A stretch of DNA of 46,104 bases from Bacteroidota bacterium (GTDB taxonomy: Bacteria > Bacteroidota > Bacteroidia > Chitinophagales > Saprospiraceae). The stretch is taken from NCBI GenBank assembly GCA_963169325.1, contig CAUJEY010000243.1:1-46104 (forward strand). The letters are read 5' to 3'. Numbering within the stretch: the stretch's first letter is position 1; the number at the start of each line of letters is the position of its first letter. A model generated the notes under the pieces. It was not told the origin of the DNA. It saw only the letters and a program-made list of their open reading frames with translations, and did no database searches. This document shows positions 37,401-44,775 of this stretch, piece by piece. The translations under genes and the position numbers were made by a program.

Positions 37401-39703
37401 ATACGGATCAACAATTAGAAGGTGTGCAAACGGCTGTTCAAAACTTAGCCAATACCATACCCGCGGTGCATGCGACGAAGGCGCATGGTCAGACCAAAGA
37501 CCTGTATGTTGCCCCCAAAGGCATGCAATACGATACCTGGGGGGTGAATTTCAAAAACGGGGAAAGTGCAGGTAATGACCAACAGGTTTTCCAGCCGCTT
37601 TCACCCGACGAGGCGAAGGCTGCTACTCGTGAAAACGACACAACTGTTAAGCGAAGAAATTTGGATACAGAGGTAGGTCAGTTTGGGTTTGGTTCATTAA
37701 AAAAACTCGCAAAGGGTGCAACCAATCTCGTTATACAACCCGTAAAAGCCGTCAAAAAAAAGGTAGAAGAAGCAGCTGAAGTGACTGCCGACGTAGCCAG
37801 GAAAGGTGTATCAGCAGTTGCCGATACCGCTAAAGACACCGCACAAGTAGTAGCGACTACGGGAGTTTCGGCAGTTAATCTTGTGAAATCAGGCGCGAAG
37901 GATGTCGGAGAGTTTGCTTCTGATACTACATCCGCAGCTCTTAAACTGCCCAGCAAGGCAATTGCTCTGGTAGAAGATGTTGTGGACGAGGGGCTTTCTG
38001 TGGGCGAGACCGTTTTTAAAGCTACGATTGATTTGGGCGGTGAAATTATTGAGTTTACGGTTGACACCGTAGATAAAGTCGCCGACTGTATAGAGTTGAT
38101 TGTTACCAAAGTGGTGGAATCAGTTGAAAAAGTGATTGACTTTTTAAAGGACCTTTTCAACTGGCAGGATATTTTGGATACGCAAGAAATTTTGGTGCAA
38201 TATTTTAACAGTAGTATAGATGGGATCAGGAAGAATGTTATTCCAAAAATGGAAGGAGAAATCAGGAAACTCTTAGACAAATTTGAGGGCAGGGCAATGG
38301 AGGCTATTGATGAAATGATGGATGATTATGGGGCTGGAATGAACACACCAAAAGATGAGGAAAACAACTTCATGGAAGAGGCTATGGATAAGTTGGCCTG
38401 GTTCATGGATAAAATATTTGGCGGCGAAGGTAACACCGCATCACCTAACGGCGTGGCAGCCTCTACGGCCGGCAACGAACAAGATGTTAAAAAATTCCTG
38501 GAGGTATTGGATGAATTAAAAAACATCTTAGGAAATTTGGCAGAGCAATATGGAGCGCAGATCATCAATACCTTCCTGGACGGTTTAGAGATGTTGGCGT
38601 CTGCGGTGACGGCGGGCAAAGAAGCGATCAAATACATCATCGGCGGATTACTTTCTATTGCGAAAGCACTGTTGTTGACTGGATTTGCTATGGTTAAAGC
38701 CTTGTCATCCATCTTGATCAAAGTTTTTGAAGCTGTAATCACGCTTTTCCAAACGGCTTGCAATCAGAAGATAGATATTCCTCTTCTCTCAGACCTTTAC
38801 AAAGAGGTCACGAATACCGATCTCACGCTTTTAAGCGTAACCAGTTTGTTGGTTGCTGCACCGGCGACGATTATTTGCAAAATTGCTCATGGAAAAGCGC
38901 CTAAAGAAATGATAAATGCAACCGGGACAGTTGCTATGAAGGGAGGAGTACAGGCTATGTCCATCATCCTTGGTGTTTCACACTTCGTATTGGGAGCAGT
39001 GGATACTTTGAACGATTTTGTAGGCGCCAAACATGAATACGGCCTCTTTAAGTCAAAAACTCCGCCTAATACTCCGCCCCCTCCGCCTAATCCTCCGACT
39101 AAAGGAGTAGATATGTTTAGTATCAGTGAACCGTCTCACATCGTACCCATTGCGGTAAACATACTTGGTTTCTTTACACAAGGTTTTAGCGTGCCATTAA
39201 TCTCGAATAAAGATGACGATAGAGTATGGAACGACTCTTATGACAATGTCAAGGATGGATTTGCTTCTACTGTATGGTATTGCCAATTTTTATACAATGC
39301 AATCGGTCTCGCAGACTGGGGATGTGCTACCTGGGGGTCGGAAGCTGTGAAAAATGTTGTAGGAACAGGAGCAAAGGTTCTTACTTGTGGTCTGGGTGTC
39401 GTCAATTTTGGCGTGAATATAGCACAAATTGTATTCGATGTGATTGATACCCAAAAACCGAAAAAAGGCGATGAGAATGATACTCAAGAATCGAAAAAAG
39501 GCGATGCCTATGATGCTGGTGCGAAAGTCAAATTAGCCTTACGGTCAATAGGTTCTATTGTCAGCCCACTCCCAAACATTGGCAAAGTACTGTTTCTTTT
39601 TAAACATCCTGCTCCTGTTTTGGTAGGCACAGGGCTAAATGCTATTCCCCGCCTTTTTGAGGGTGGTATATCCATTGCCAGAGGTTGTTATGCAGATGTG
39701 TAA
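34409..39703 (+). CDS. giant protein with VHL-like repeats, beta/gamma-crystallin domain and helical hydrophobic tail
   Basis: A 1764-residue protein without signal peptide or T9SS domain. Residues 1-765 hold about nine repeats of some 80 residues resembling the VHL beta domain; the clearest, at 425-500, has NRTSILLDVFWLDYDGKEQ, IAPGG and THPWIIKDRRSGR, and the last, at 678-760, has FENLSGFDIDVYWMNFKGEE. Residues 773-850 form a beta/gamma-crystallin domain (VALFTQPNYKGTAYIF, NDKVQSIKLGPG, FKDYKFGGEN). About 1090-1330 is a long amphipathic, LEA-like helix rich in Ala, Lys, Val and Asp (KKLAKGATNLVIQPVKAVKK). From 1385 on come several hydrophobic helices (AIKYIIGGLLSIAKALLLTG). A membrane-inserting or effector-like role is inferred. 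Much of it looks more AT-rich than its neighbours, suggesting acquisition. Its end overlaps the subtilase gene. Confidence 0.8.
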   Translation: MGKTIQFKNCINIAVAVHLDFPDNERVVGVIWPNDTLTIEADKASRYPVYCFCSRIGRRPPELSPRYTYDPAFPDGVVHEIKFSKEESITYGQMRVENTSNLDLYLERFDSVNFYRVGLIKSYSEEAFYCSVNQPHILRDAYSGQIVDYFPPPKPNIYGQVTYSYRDNPSVAPLKNIKPVTLRFINCLNKKTVISNRGIGLAWIDVGGIKEINSHTGEVLSYGVTSYHYEWSDNYDYFPSTEDKQNVFIYYKKEGFEVSFYNQMNLLLKAYLVVNGERHFFGEIAPHDIFTRYSYKGAEWQFTAKFGDEETGMIHQTVIGEAGTYNINGNHLGQAILAESKTRTVRLSNQSPFEVNIQEKTTDERLGDVLGAIPPGGAKDFTIQVGKTLEARDKYSNHRIAQLVVPHGDGIFNYDIQLKSWNSQHAAKLSIYNRTSILLDVFWLDYDGKEQKITEIAPGGATRLETYLTHPWIIKDRRSGRIIERIYVKQRDEVVDIRGFGVTPKEGQPEVKINFRNKLPFAVDLYKVTAAHQEEFLKTMPPEESYQMTNQNATPVRIREFQSQAEIELYVPGTAPVQNLDIQLKAPESARKTAVEIINLSVFKVEVFKFDTNGSPQKVTELKSRMSKKLSDVIVGQPFYLQEADSGTVVGYFVSTVPPLRFEFSGITLRSVYSPQANRVTFENLSGFDIDVYWMNFKGEEELKGHMAPKSKSNNRLVIGDARIGHIYVFREQTSNTFLDEKILYSSRDSQTIQINPQIISQTERAPDQLWPGEVALFTQPNYKGTAYIFHKDVYGAIQEINDKVQSIKLGPGTALTAFKDYKFGGENDVFYMDTPDLSETDIKYSMSSFQISTITPELASGISAISRLTEEPVITPNGGKNTISYRSVFRTTLSFPTVVSAVDIFATEETKFTVGNKEYTVDPVRHARIHISSTKQIVLTTPATKLRESILMLRTDTMHTSERFFVFQDVDAHKKLAKLEAGAFARNKAKLGINGNYTDQQLEGVQTAVQNLANTIPAVHATKAHGQTKDLYVAPKGMQYDTWGVNFKNGESAGNDQQVFQPLSPDEAKAATRENDTTVKRRNLDTEVGQFGFGSLKKLAKGATNLVIQPVKAVKKKVEEAAEVTADVARKGVSAVADTAKDTAQVVATTGVSAVNLVKSGAKDVGEFASDTTSAALKLPSKAIALVEDVVDEGLSVGETVFKATIDLGGEIIEFTVDTVDKVADCIELIVTKVVESVEKVIDFLKDLFNWQDILDTQEILVQYFNSSIDGIRKNVIPKMEGEIRKLLDKFEGRAMEAIDEMMDDYGAGMNTPKDEENNFMEEAMDKLAWFMDKIFGGEGNTASPNGVAASTAGNEQDVKKFLEVLDELKNILGNLAEQYGAQIINTFLDGLEMLASAVTAGKEAIKYIIGGLLSIAKALLLTGFAMVKALSSILIKVFEAVITLFQTACNQKIDIPLLSDLYKEVTNTDLTLLSVTSLLVAAPATIICKIAHGKAPKEMINATGTVAMKGGVQAMSIILGVSHFVLGAVDTLNDFVGAKHEYGLFKSKTPPNTPPPPPNPPTKGVDMFSISEPSHIVPIAVNILGFFTQGFSVPLISNKDDDRVWNDSYDNVKDGFASTVWYCQFLYNAIGLADWGCATWGSEAVKNVVGTGAKVLTCGLGVVNFGVNIAQIVFDVIDTQKPKKGDENDTQESKKGDAYDAGAKVKLALRSIGSIVSPLPNIGKVLFLFKHPAPVLVGTGLNAIPRLFEGGISIARGCYADV

Positions 39704-40853
39704 AGATGTTTATGCTCGGGATTTTCCACGACCGGCTGATGCCGTTCAGGATTCGGCCGGTCGTGGTGAGGGTATTTTGGTTGGTCACCTTGATAGCGGC
39801 ATTGACCCACAGCATCCCGCCTTCAAGGATGCGATTCGGGATTATCGTTTTTACGACTACAAAGGTATCTACGATGAAGCAGTTGCGCCTCACGATACGA
39901 CGGGGCATGGAACGGTCATGGCAGGATTATTAGCAGGAAGGGCTACCGCGAATTGGGCAGGAGGGGCAGCGCCGACAGCAGAACTGTTGGCAGCCGCTGT
40001 TATTGAATCCGGGCATCAAATTGCCAGAATTCTATCGGGCTTGGTCTGGATGTTGGAAGAACCGGTCCGGATTGTCAATCTTTCTATTGGTATTTCAGGC
40101 TGGAACCCTGTTTTTCAACCTCTTATTCGGGCACTCTGCCAAAAAGGTGTATTGGTTGTCGCCGCCATCGGCAACGGAGGCGCGGGGCAATTTTGCAGCC
40201 CTGGCGCATATCCTGAAGTGCTTTCCGTAGGTGCGGCCGACGAAACAGGAAAAGCCTTGCCTTTTTCAGGGAGTAAAAACGAGTTTATGCATTGTCACAA
40301 GCCCGACATTTTGGGTTTGTGTACCCTTCGTTCCATTCGTCAGGGGGAGGGATTTTACGAAGGAAATACGGGCACGAGCGGGGCAACCGCTTTTGTATCG
40401 GGGGTGGCGGCTCAATTGATGTCGCTGGTACCGGAGGCTACTGCTGCGCAAATAGCGTATGCCTTGAAAACCACAGTGCTCCCCTTATTGCCCGAGCAAA
40501 AGCATCGCAGTCAGGCAGGTCTGATTCAGCCATTGGCAGCAGCGGCTCTGCTGAAAACCTTACCCACCGCCCCTAAGGCTAACTTTGGGGAGGTGTACGA
40601 GCGCTTTAGGGATGAAAATATGTTGTTCCATATGACATACGCACCACCCGAGCATTTTGTATCCGCCATACTTTACGTTCAATCGAAGGGTACGCTGGAT
40701 AATTTTATGGGTAGAACAACTGTCCGGCAAGACGCGGTTAGCTTCTGCTATCTCCACGAAAAATATGGTTATGCATTCGTCACGGCCATGAAAGCACAAT
40801 GGGAAGCATGGTGGGAAAACGAAGAAGTTGTGATGATTAGCCGGGTTTCCTGA
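39690..40853 (+). CDS. subtilisin-like (S8) protease without signal peptide
   Basis: A 387-residue serine protease with the full S8 set: Asp35 in VGHLDSGIDPQHPAF, His73 in TTGHGTVMAG, oxyanion Asn162 in AAIGNGGAG, and Ser230 in GTSGATAFVSGVAAQL. It has no signal peptide and no prodomain; the catalytic domain begins almost at once after MQMCKDVYARDFPRPAD. The start at 39690 (or ATG 39696) overlaps the last codons of the VHL-repeat gene, so the two are translationally coupled. About 90 residues after the core (YERFRDENMLFHMTYAPPEH) have no match I know. It may process the giant protein or be activated by it; both are inference. It is distinct from the secreted-type subtilase at the right edge. 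Confidence 0.88.
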   Translation: MQMCKDVYARDFPRPADAVQDSAGRGEGILVGHLDSGIDPQHPAFKDAIRDYRFYDYKGIYDEAVAPHDTTGHGTVMAGLLAGRATANWAGGAAPTAELLAAAVIESGHQIARILSGLVWMLEEPVRIVNLSIGISGWNPVFQPLIRALCQKGVLVVAAIGNGGAGQFCSPGAYPEVLSVGAADETGKALPFSGSKNEFMHCHKPDILGLCTLRSIRQGEGFYEGNTGTSGATAFVSGVAAQLMSLVPEATAAQIAYALKTTVLPLLPEQKHRSQAGLIQPLAAAALLKTLPTAPKANFGEVYERFRDENMLFHMTYAPPEHFVSAILYVQSKGTLDNFMGRTTVRQDAVSFCYLHEKYGYAFVTAMKAQWEAWWENEEVVMISRVS

Positions 40854-40952
40854 ACATCTGAAAGCGATTTAAAATACAGCTACCTTAGCCACGAACAGCG
40901 AGGGCTTCCTTATCTGTTAAAATATTATTCATCCGTTCAATTTAACGCACCT

Positions 40953-41744
40953 ATGACAACCGTTCTACATCTTCAACCCTTCACCCTTGTTAAAACCATT
41001 GTATTCATCTTTCTGCTTACAGGCGCCTATTCCTGTAAAAAAGACAAATCCACCGACGAATCCTGCCAGAAATGGGAGTACGAAGGCGTTACCGGACCGG
41101 ACCACTGGATGTCGCTTTGCGACGATTACGCCGAATGCAGCGGTATTTTCCAATCGCCCGTAAACCTCACGGCCGCCCTGCCCGATCCAGCCCTGAAAGC
41201 GATCGCCTTCAATTATTCCGACCTCGAAACCGAGATCGAATTTAACGGCCATACCATCGAGTTCGAAACGAAAAAAGGCAACTGTACGCTCAACCTGAAC
41301 GGGACGAGCTACAAACTGCAACAGTTCCATTTTCACACCCACAGCGAACACGCCGTAGACGGCACCTTCGCCGGCATGGAAATGCACCTGGTACACGAGG
41401 ATGCGGCGGGGAACCGCGTCGTTGTCGGCGTTTTATTCGAAGAAGGTGCGGAAAATGCGTTTTTGAGCCGGTTTATGGACCATTTGCCCAATAAAACTAC
41501 GACGAAGCATAGCTCATCCGACGAATACAACCCGGCGGAGGTATTTCCAAGCAACCGGAGCTATTTTACCTATCCCGGTTCGCTCACCACCCCACCCTGT
41601 ACACAAAACGTCATCTGGTTTGTGCTGGAAAATCCGGTGGAGGCTTCTGCCGAACAAATCGGTGTGTTCGAGGCAACCATGCATGAAAACTTCCGCCCGG
41701 TCCGACCGCTGCAGGAGCGCGCTATCCGGCATTTTGAAGAGTAA
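40953..41744 (+). CDS. alpha-carbonic anhydrase, lipoprotein, second copy
   Basis: A 263-residue protein, the paralogue of the enzyme at 12.1 kb. A hydrophobic leader ends in AYSC (Cys28), suggesting a lipoprotein. Zinc ligands are His126 and His128 in QQFHFHTHSEH and His145 in MEMHLVHED; SLTTPPCTQNVIWFV and AIRHFEE match the other copy. The mature start WEYEGVTGPDHWMSLCDDYAEC also parallels it, including the two cysteines that may form a disulfide. It is monocistronic on the plus strand; TACCTTAG near 40881 may be its -7 box. It is convergent with the small lipoprotein gene. Confidence 0.95.
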   Translation: MTTVLHLQPFTLVKTIVFIFLLTGAYSCKKDKSTDESCQKWEYEGVTGPDHWMSLCDDYAECSGIFQSPVNLTAALPDPALKAIAFNYSDLETEIEFNGHTIEFETKKGNCTLNLNGTSYKLQQFHFHTHSEHAVDGTFAGMEMHLVHEDAAGNRVVVGVLFEEGAENAFLSRFMDHLPNKTTTKHSSSDEYNPAEVFPSNRSYFTYPGSLTTPPCTQNVIWFVLENPVEASAEQIGVFEATMHENFRPVRPLQERAIRHFEE

Positions 41745-41748
41745 AACC

Positions 41749-41784
41749 TTGCGTTTTTGCGTTTTTGCGTTTTTGCGTTTTTGC
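41749..41784. repeat. octamer tandem repeat between convergent genes
   Basis: About four and a half copies of TTGCGTTT lie directly after the carbonic anhydrase stop, in the 48-base gap between two convergent genes. Confidence 0.85.
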
Positions 41785-41792
41785 CTTAAAAT

Positions 41793-42233
41793 TTATTTTT
41801 CCAACACAATCAACATCTCAATCCGCCCCTCTTCTATTTCATGTAGTTCCATTTGGTTAGGGGTGAGCGAAAATAACGCTAAGGCAGAAGTGTAGGTATC
41901 ATCAATTAAAGTCAGTATTTTTTCGTCATCGGAAAGCAACCAGCTGCCGGTGAGCGATGGTTCTTCATTAGGGTCACATTTGAGGGCGCCCTGGTTGATA
42001 ATAAGTTCGCCGCCGGAATGGAAGGTCAGGACATTATCACCAACACAACTATTCAACTGATCCTCATTATTATCATTAAAATCGCCATCGTTATTGAGGT
42101 CCTCCTTCAATTCGGAAATTGTCCATGTACCAAGAAGCAAATCGCTGGTGCTTTTTTCATTTTCTTTTTTGCAGGAGCAAAATGATAGCAGATAAAGAAA
42201 CACTAAAGTGTAAGGGAAAGAGCGTTGTTTCAT
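41793..42233 (-). CDS. small lipocalin-like lipoprotein
   Basis: A 146-residue protein from ATG 42233 (MKQRSFPYTLVFLYLLSFCS). Lipobox SFCSC, then KKENEKS, a typical Bacteroidota lipoprotein linker. The mature domain begins LLGTWTISELKEDLNNDGDF and ends with strand-rich sequence; LLGTW followed by GSWLLSDDEKILTLID is the pattern of Bacteroidota lipocalin-like (META/lipocalin_4-type) domains. It follows the GH32 gene after 12 bases and is the last gene of the minus-strand operon. Asp/Asn-rich LNNDGDFNDNNED could bind calcium. The ligand is unknown. Confidence 0.75.
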   Translation of the reverse strand: MKQRSFPYTLVFLYLLSFCSCKKENEKSTSDLLLGTWTISELKEDLNNDGDFNDNNEDQLNSCVGDNVLTFHSGGELIINQGALKCDPNEEPSLTGSWLLSDDEKILTLIDDTYTSALALFSLTPNQMELHEIEEGRIEMLIVLEK

Positions 42234-42245
42234 GTCCAATAACGG

Positions 42246-43868
42246 CTATCGCCAAATGCTTTTTAATTGATGAACCCTCCCATTTATCAGCCGCGCCTTG
42301 CCGCCTTCGGCAAATAGTTTGACCCTATCGAAATCCTCGCTGGGGAAGAAAATTTCCGTCATCACGGTTTCGCCGTTATCGGCAAACAACTCGGCCGAAG
42401 CGGCATCGAAAAAGAGGTGCAACCGGACGGTTTTATCCTTGGAAGGCCGCGGCGCAAGGTGTGCTCCGGTGGCGAACTTGTCGGAAAAGGAAGCATCCCA
42501 CGCCTTTGTCCGGTCACTGAAATACTGACCCGAGGCAGCATTGTAGCCGATGCGGTAACGTTCGTTTTTACTGTTGGACAACTCTACGCCAAAAGTGCCG
42601 GAAGCGCCGTCGTTCAGTTCGAACGTCAGTTCCATTTCAGACAGGGTGGGCGGGAAACCGATTGTTCCGGTCAGATCGATCGGCGCGGAAATTTCCGTTG
42701 CCGCCAGATCGTGGGATTTTACCCGGAGTGCTTCCAACTCCCGGACGGGCTGGGAGCGGAGGCGGTACCCCGCCGTTGTTTTAACCAAAGTCAGGCTCCG
42801 GGCGAGGGTGGCGGCACTGCGCCAGGCCGTGGTGGGCACTACGGTGGCGTAGTCCCAGTTGCTCATCCAGCCGATCAGCAGGCGACGACCGTCGGATTTC
42901 GGCACGTCCGACCAGGTGACGCCGGCGTAATTGTCGCGGCCGTATTCAAGCCAGACGGCCTTGCCGTTGCTGACCGCAGGAGCAAAGCCGGGATCGAGTC
43001 GGAAGGTTTTGCCATCAAAATCGCCCACAAAATACTGTGTAGCGGAGCCGCCGTTGGGGCCGCCCGGATTGATGTTCATGATCAACACCCATTTCTGCTC
43101 GCCGGAACCTTCCACTGTCATCGGGAATAAATCCGGGCATTCCCAGACTCCGCCGTGGGTACCCCATTCTTTGCCGAAATCGCTGAGGTGCATCCACTTT
43201 TTCAGGTCCTGGCTCCCCCAGAATTCGGCGTGTTCGCCCACTGCAAGCGCCATGACCCATTGTTTGGAGTCATCATCCCAGATCACCTTCGGGTCGCGGA
43301 AGTCCCGGTCTTTTTCCGGATTGGACAACACAGGGTTGCCGGTATATTTAACCCAGGTGCGGCCCCGGTCGTTGCTGTAAGCAATGGCCTGGGTTTGGAA
43401 ATCCTGCCGGCCGGCTTTTTCCGCCGGCATGTTGTGATACGTATAAATAGCCACCAACGGCGGCTTGCCGTTCTGGCCAAAACCACTGGTATTGTTCCAG
43501 TCCACCACCGCGCTGCCAGAGAAAATATAGCCCAGCGAATCGGGGTAAAGCGCGATCGGCAGATTTTCCCAATGCACCATGTCAGGGCTGACGGCGTGGG
43601 CCCAGTGCATGGGGCCCCACACGTTGCTGTCGGGGTAATGCTGGTAAAAGAAATGGTACTCGCCTTCGAAATAGACCATTCCGTTAGGGTCGTTCATCCA
43701 TTGTTGTGGCGGCGAAAAGTGGAACTGGGGGCGGTGTTGCTCCGCATAAGCGGTCGTATTTACGGAATCGGCCGCTGTCTGCTGCGACGCACTCGGTTTC
43801 CCCCCGCAGGAACAGAGCAGGCCGCCAACGAAGCAGAGCAACAGAATCAGTGTGTTATTTCTGGCCAT
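42246..43868 (-). CDS. glycoside hydrolase family 32 (fructan/sucrose hydrolase), lipoprotein
   Basis: A 540-residue lipoprotein (lipobox LCSC, Cys21) with the GH32 five-bladed propeller and C-terminal beta-sandwich. Catalytic residues are visible: nucleophile Asp60 in QWMNDPNG, transition-state stabiliser Asp192 in FRDPK, acid/base Glu243 in WECPD. The sandwich domain includes LTFELNDGASGTFGVEL and LHLFFDAASAELFADNGE. Close relatives are bacterial levanases and inulinases that release fructose from fructans, or invertases; the exact specificity cannot be read off. A lipid anchor places it outside the cytoplasm. It follows the fructokinase gene after 13 bases. Confidence 0.94.
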   Translation of the reverse strand: MARNNTLILLLCFVGGLLCSCGGKPSASQQTAADSVNTTAYAEQHRPQFHFSPPQQWMNDPNGMVYFEGEYHFFYQHYPDSNVWGPMHWAHAVSPDMVHWENLPIALYPDSLGYIFSGSAVVDWNNTSGFGQNGKPPLVAIYTYHNMPAEKAGRQDFQTQAIAYSNDRGRTWVKYTGNPVLSNPEKDRDFRDPKVIWDDDSKQWVMALAVGEHAEFWGSQDLKKWMHLSDFGKEWGTHGGVWECPDLFPMTVEGSGEQKWVLIMNINPGGPNGGSATQYFVGDFDGKTFRLDPGFAPAVSNGKAVWLEYGRDNYAGVTWSDVPKSDGRRLLIGWMSNWDYATVVPTTAWRSAATLARSLTLVKTTAGYRLRSQPVRELEALRVKSHDLAATEISAPIDLTGTIGFPPTLSEMELTFELNDGASGTFGVELSNSKNERYRIGYNAASGQYFSDRTKAWDASFSDKFATGAHLAPRPSKDKTVRLHLFFDAASAELFADNGETVMTEIFFPSEDFDRVKLFAEGGKARLINGRVHQLKSIWR

Positions 43869-43881
43869 ATAACTTGGATTT

Positions 43882-44763
43882 CTACTTGATTAATTTTTGA
43901 ATGTCCAGGGTGTCTACGTCCGGCGTTCCGCCCTGTTTAGTGGCCACCAGTGCGCCGAGTGCACAGGCAAATTCGAGGCATTCGGGACTGTCGGCGCCGG
44001 CGAGCATTTTGCTCAGGAAAGCAGCCAGAAAAGCATCGCCGCTGCCGATCGTATCCCGTACCTGCACCGGGAAGCCGGGATGGCTGTGATAGCCTGATTC
44101 GTCGAAGCATGCAGCGCCACTTGCGCCCTTGGTCAGGATGAGCCGCTCCAGTCCGAATTTTTGTTTCAGGAACTGCATCTGTGTTGCCTCGTCGGCCTGC
44201 ACCCCATTCCAGCCGGCGATAATGGCCAACTCCTCGTCGTTCATCTTGGCGATATCTGTTTTGGAAAGCAGTTCTTCCAACAGACTTTGTGCGTAAAAAG
44301 GGCTGCGAAGGTTGGTATCGAAAACCCGCAGGGTTGCCACGTCAAGCAGTTCGAGCAGGGTATTTTTGCTGCGTTCGGAGCGGCAGGCGAGGCTGCCAAA
44401 AACCAGTGCATCGGCCTTCTTCACGATATCGTGCAGGTTCTCATCCGGTTGGATATTGTCCCAGGCAACGGGCTGCACAATTTCGTAGGCAGGGGATCCC
44501 TTGCTGTTCAGCGTCACGTTCACGATGCCGGTTGGCAGCAACGGGTCGGTTTGCACATACCGGGTCGAGACCCCTTTATCGTTCAGAAAAGCCAGCAACT
44601 CCCTGCCCAAATCATCCGCCCCTATCCGGCTGATCATCGTGGCCGACAAGCCCAGGTTGTTTATATGGTACGCTGCGTTCATCGGCGCACCGCCGGCAAT
44701 TTTTCCGGTGGGTAGCAAATCCCAAAGGACTTCCCCATAACAGACGACTTTTGACAACAGCAT
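43882..44763 (-). CDS. PfkB-family sugar kinase, probable fructokinase
   Basis: A 293-residue cytoplasmic ribokinase-fold kinase. Motifs: GGAPMNAAYHINNLG near the N terminus (substrate side), catalytic base Asp243 in DTIGSGDAFLAAF, and LILTKGASGAACFD. Its place directly before a GH32 fructan hydrolase makes fructose the likely substrate, giving fructose 6-phosphate. It lies 12 bases after the subtilase-SH3 gene and 13 before GH32, so all are probably one transcript. No sugar transporter is encoded nearby. Confidence 0.9.
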   Translation of the reverse strand: MLLSKVVCYGEVLWDLLPTGKIAGGAPMNAAYHINNLGLSATMISRIGADDLGRELLAFLNDKGVSTRYVQTDPLLPTGIVNVTLNSKGSPAYEIVQPVAWDNIQPDENLHDIVKKADALVFGSLACRSERSKNTLLELLDVATLRVFDTNLRSPFYAQSLLEELLSKTDIAKMNDEELAIIAGWNGVQADEATQMQFLKQKFGLERLILTKGASGAACFDESGYHSHPGFPVQVRDTIGSGDAFLAAFLSKMLAGADSPECLEFACALGALVATKQGGTPDVDTLDIQKLIK

Positions 44764-44775
44764 AGTCTATAATTT

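Noticed and set aside
34409-39703. Polymorphic contact-dependent toxin or Rhs-type protein
   Set aside because: No RHS/YD repeats, filamentous haemagglutinin repeats, PAAR or VgrG, and no small immunity gene follows. The downstream gene is a protease.
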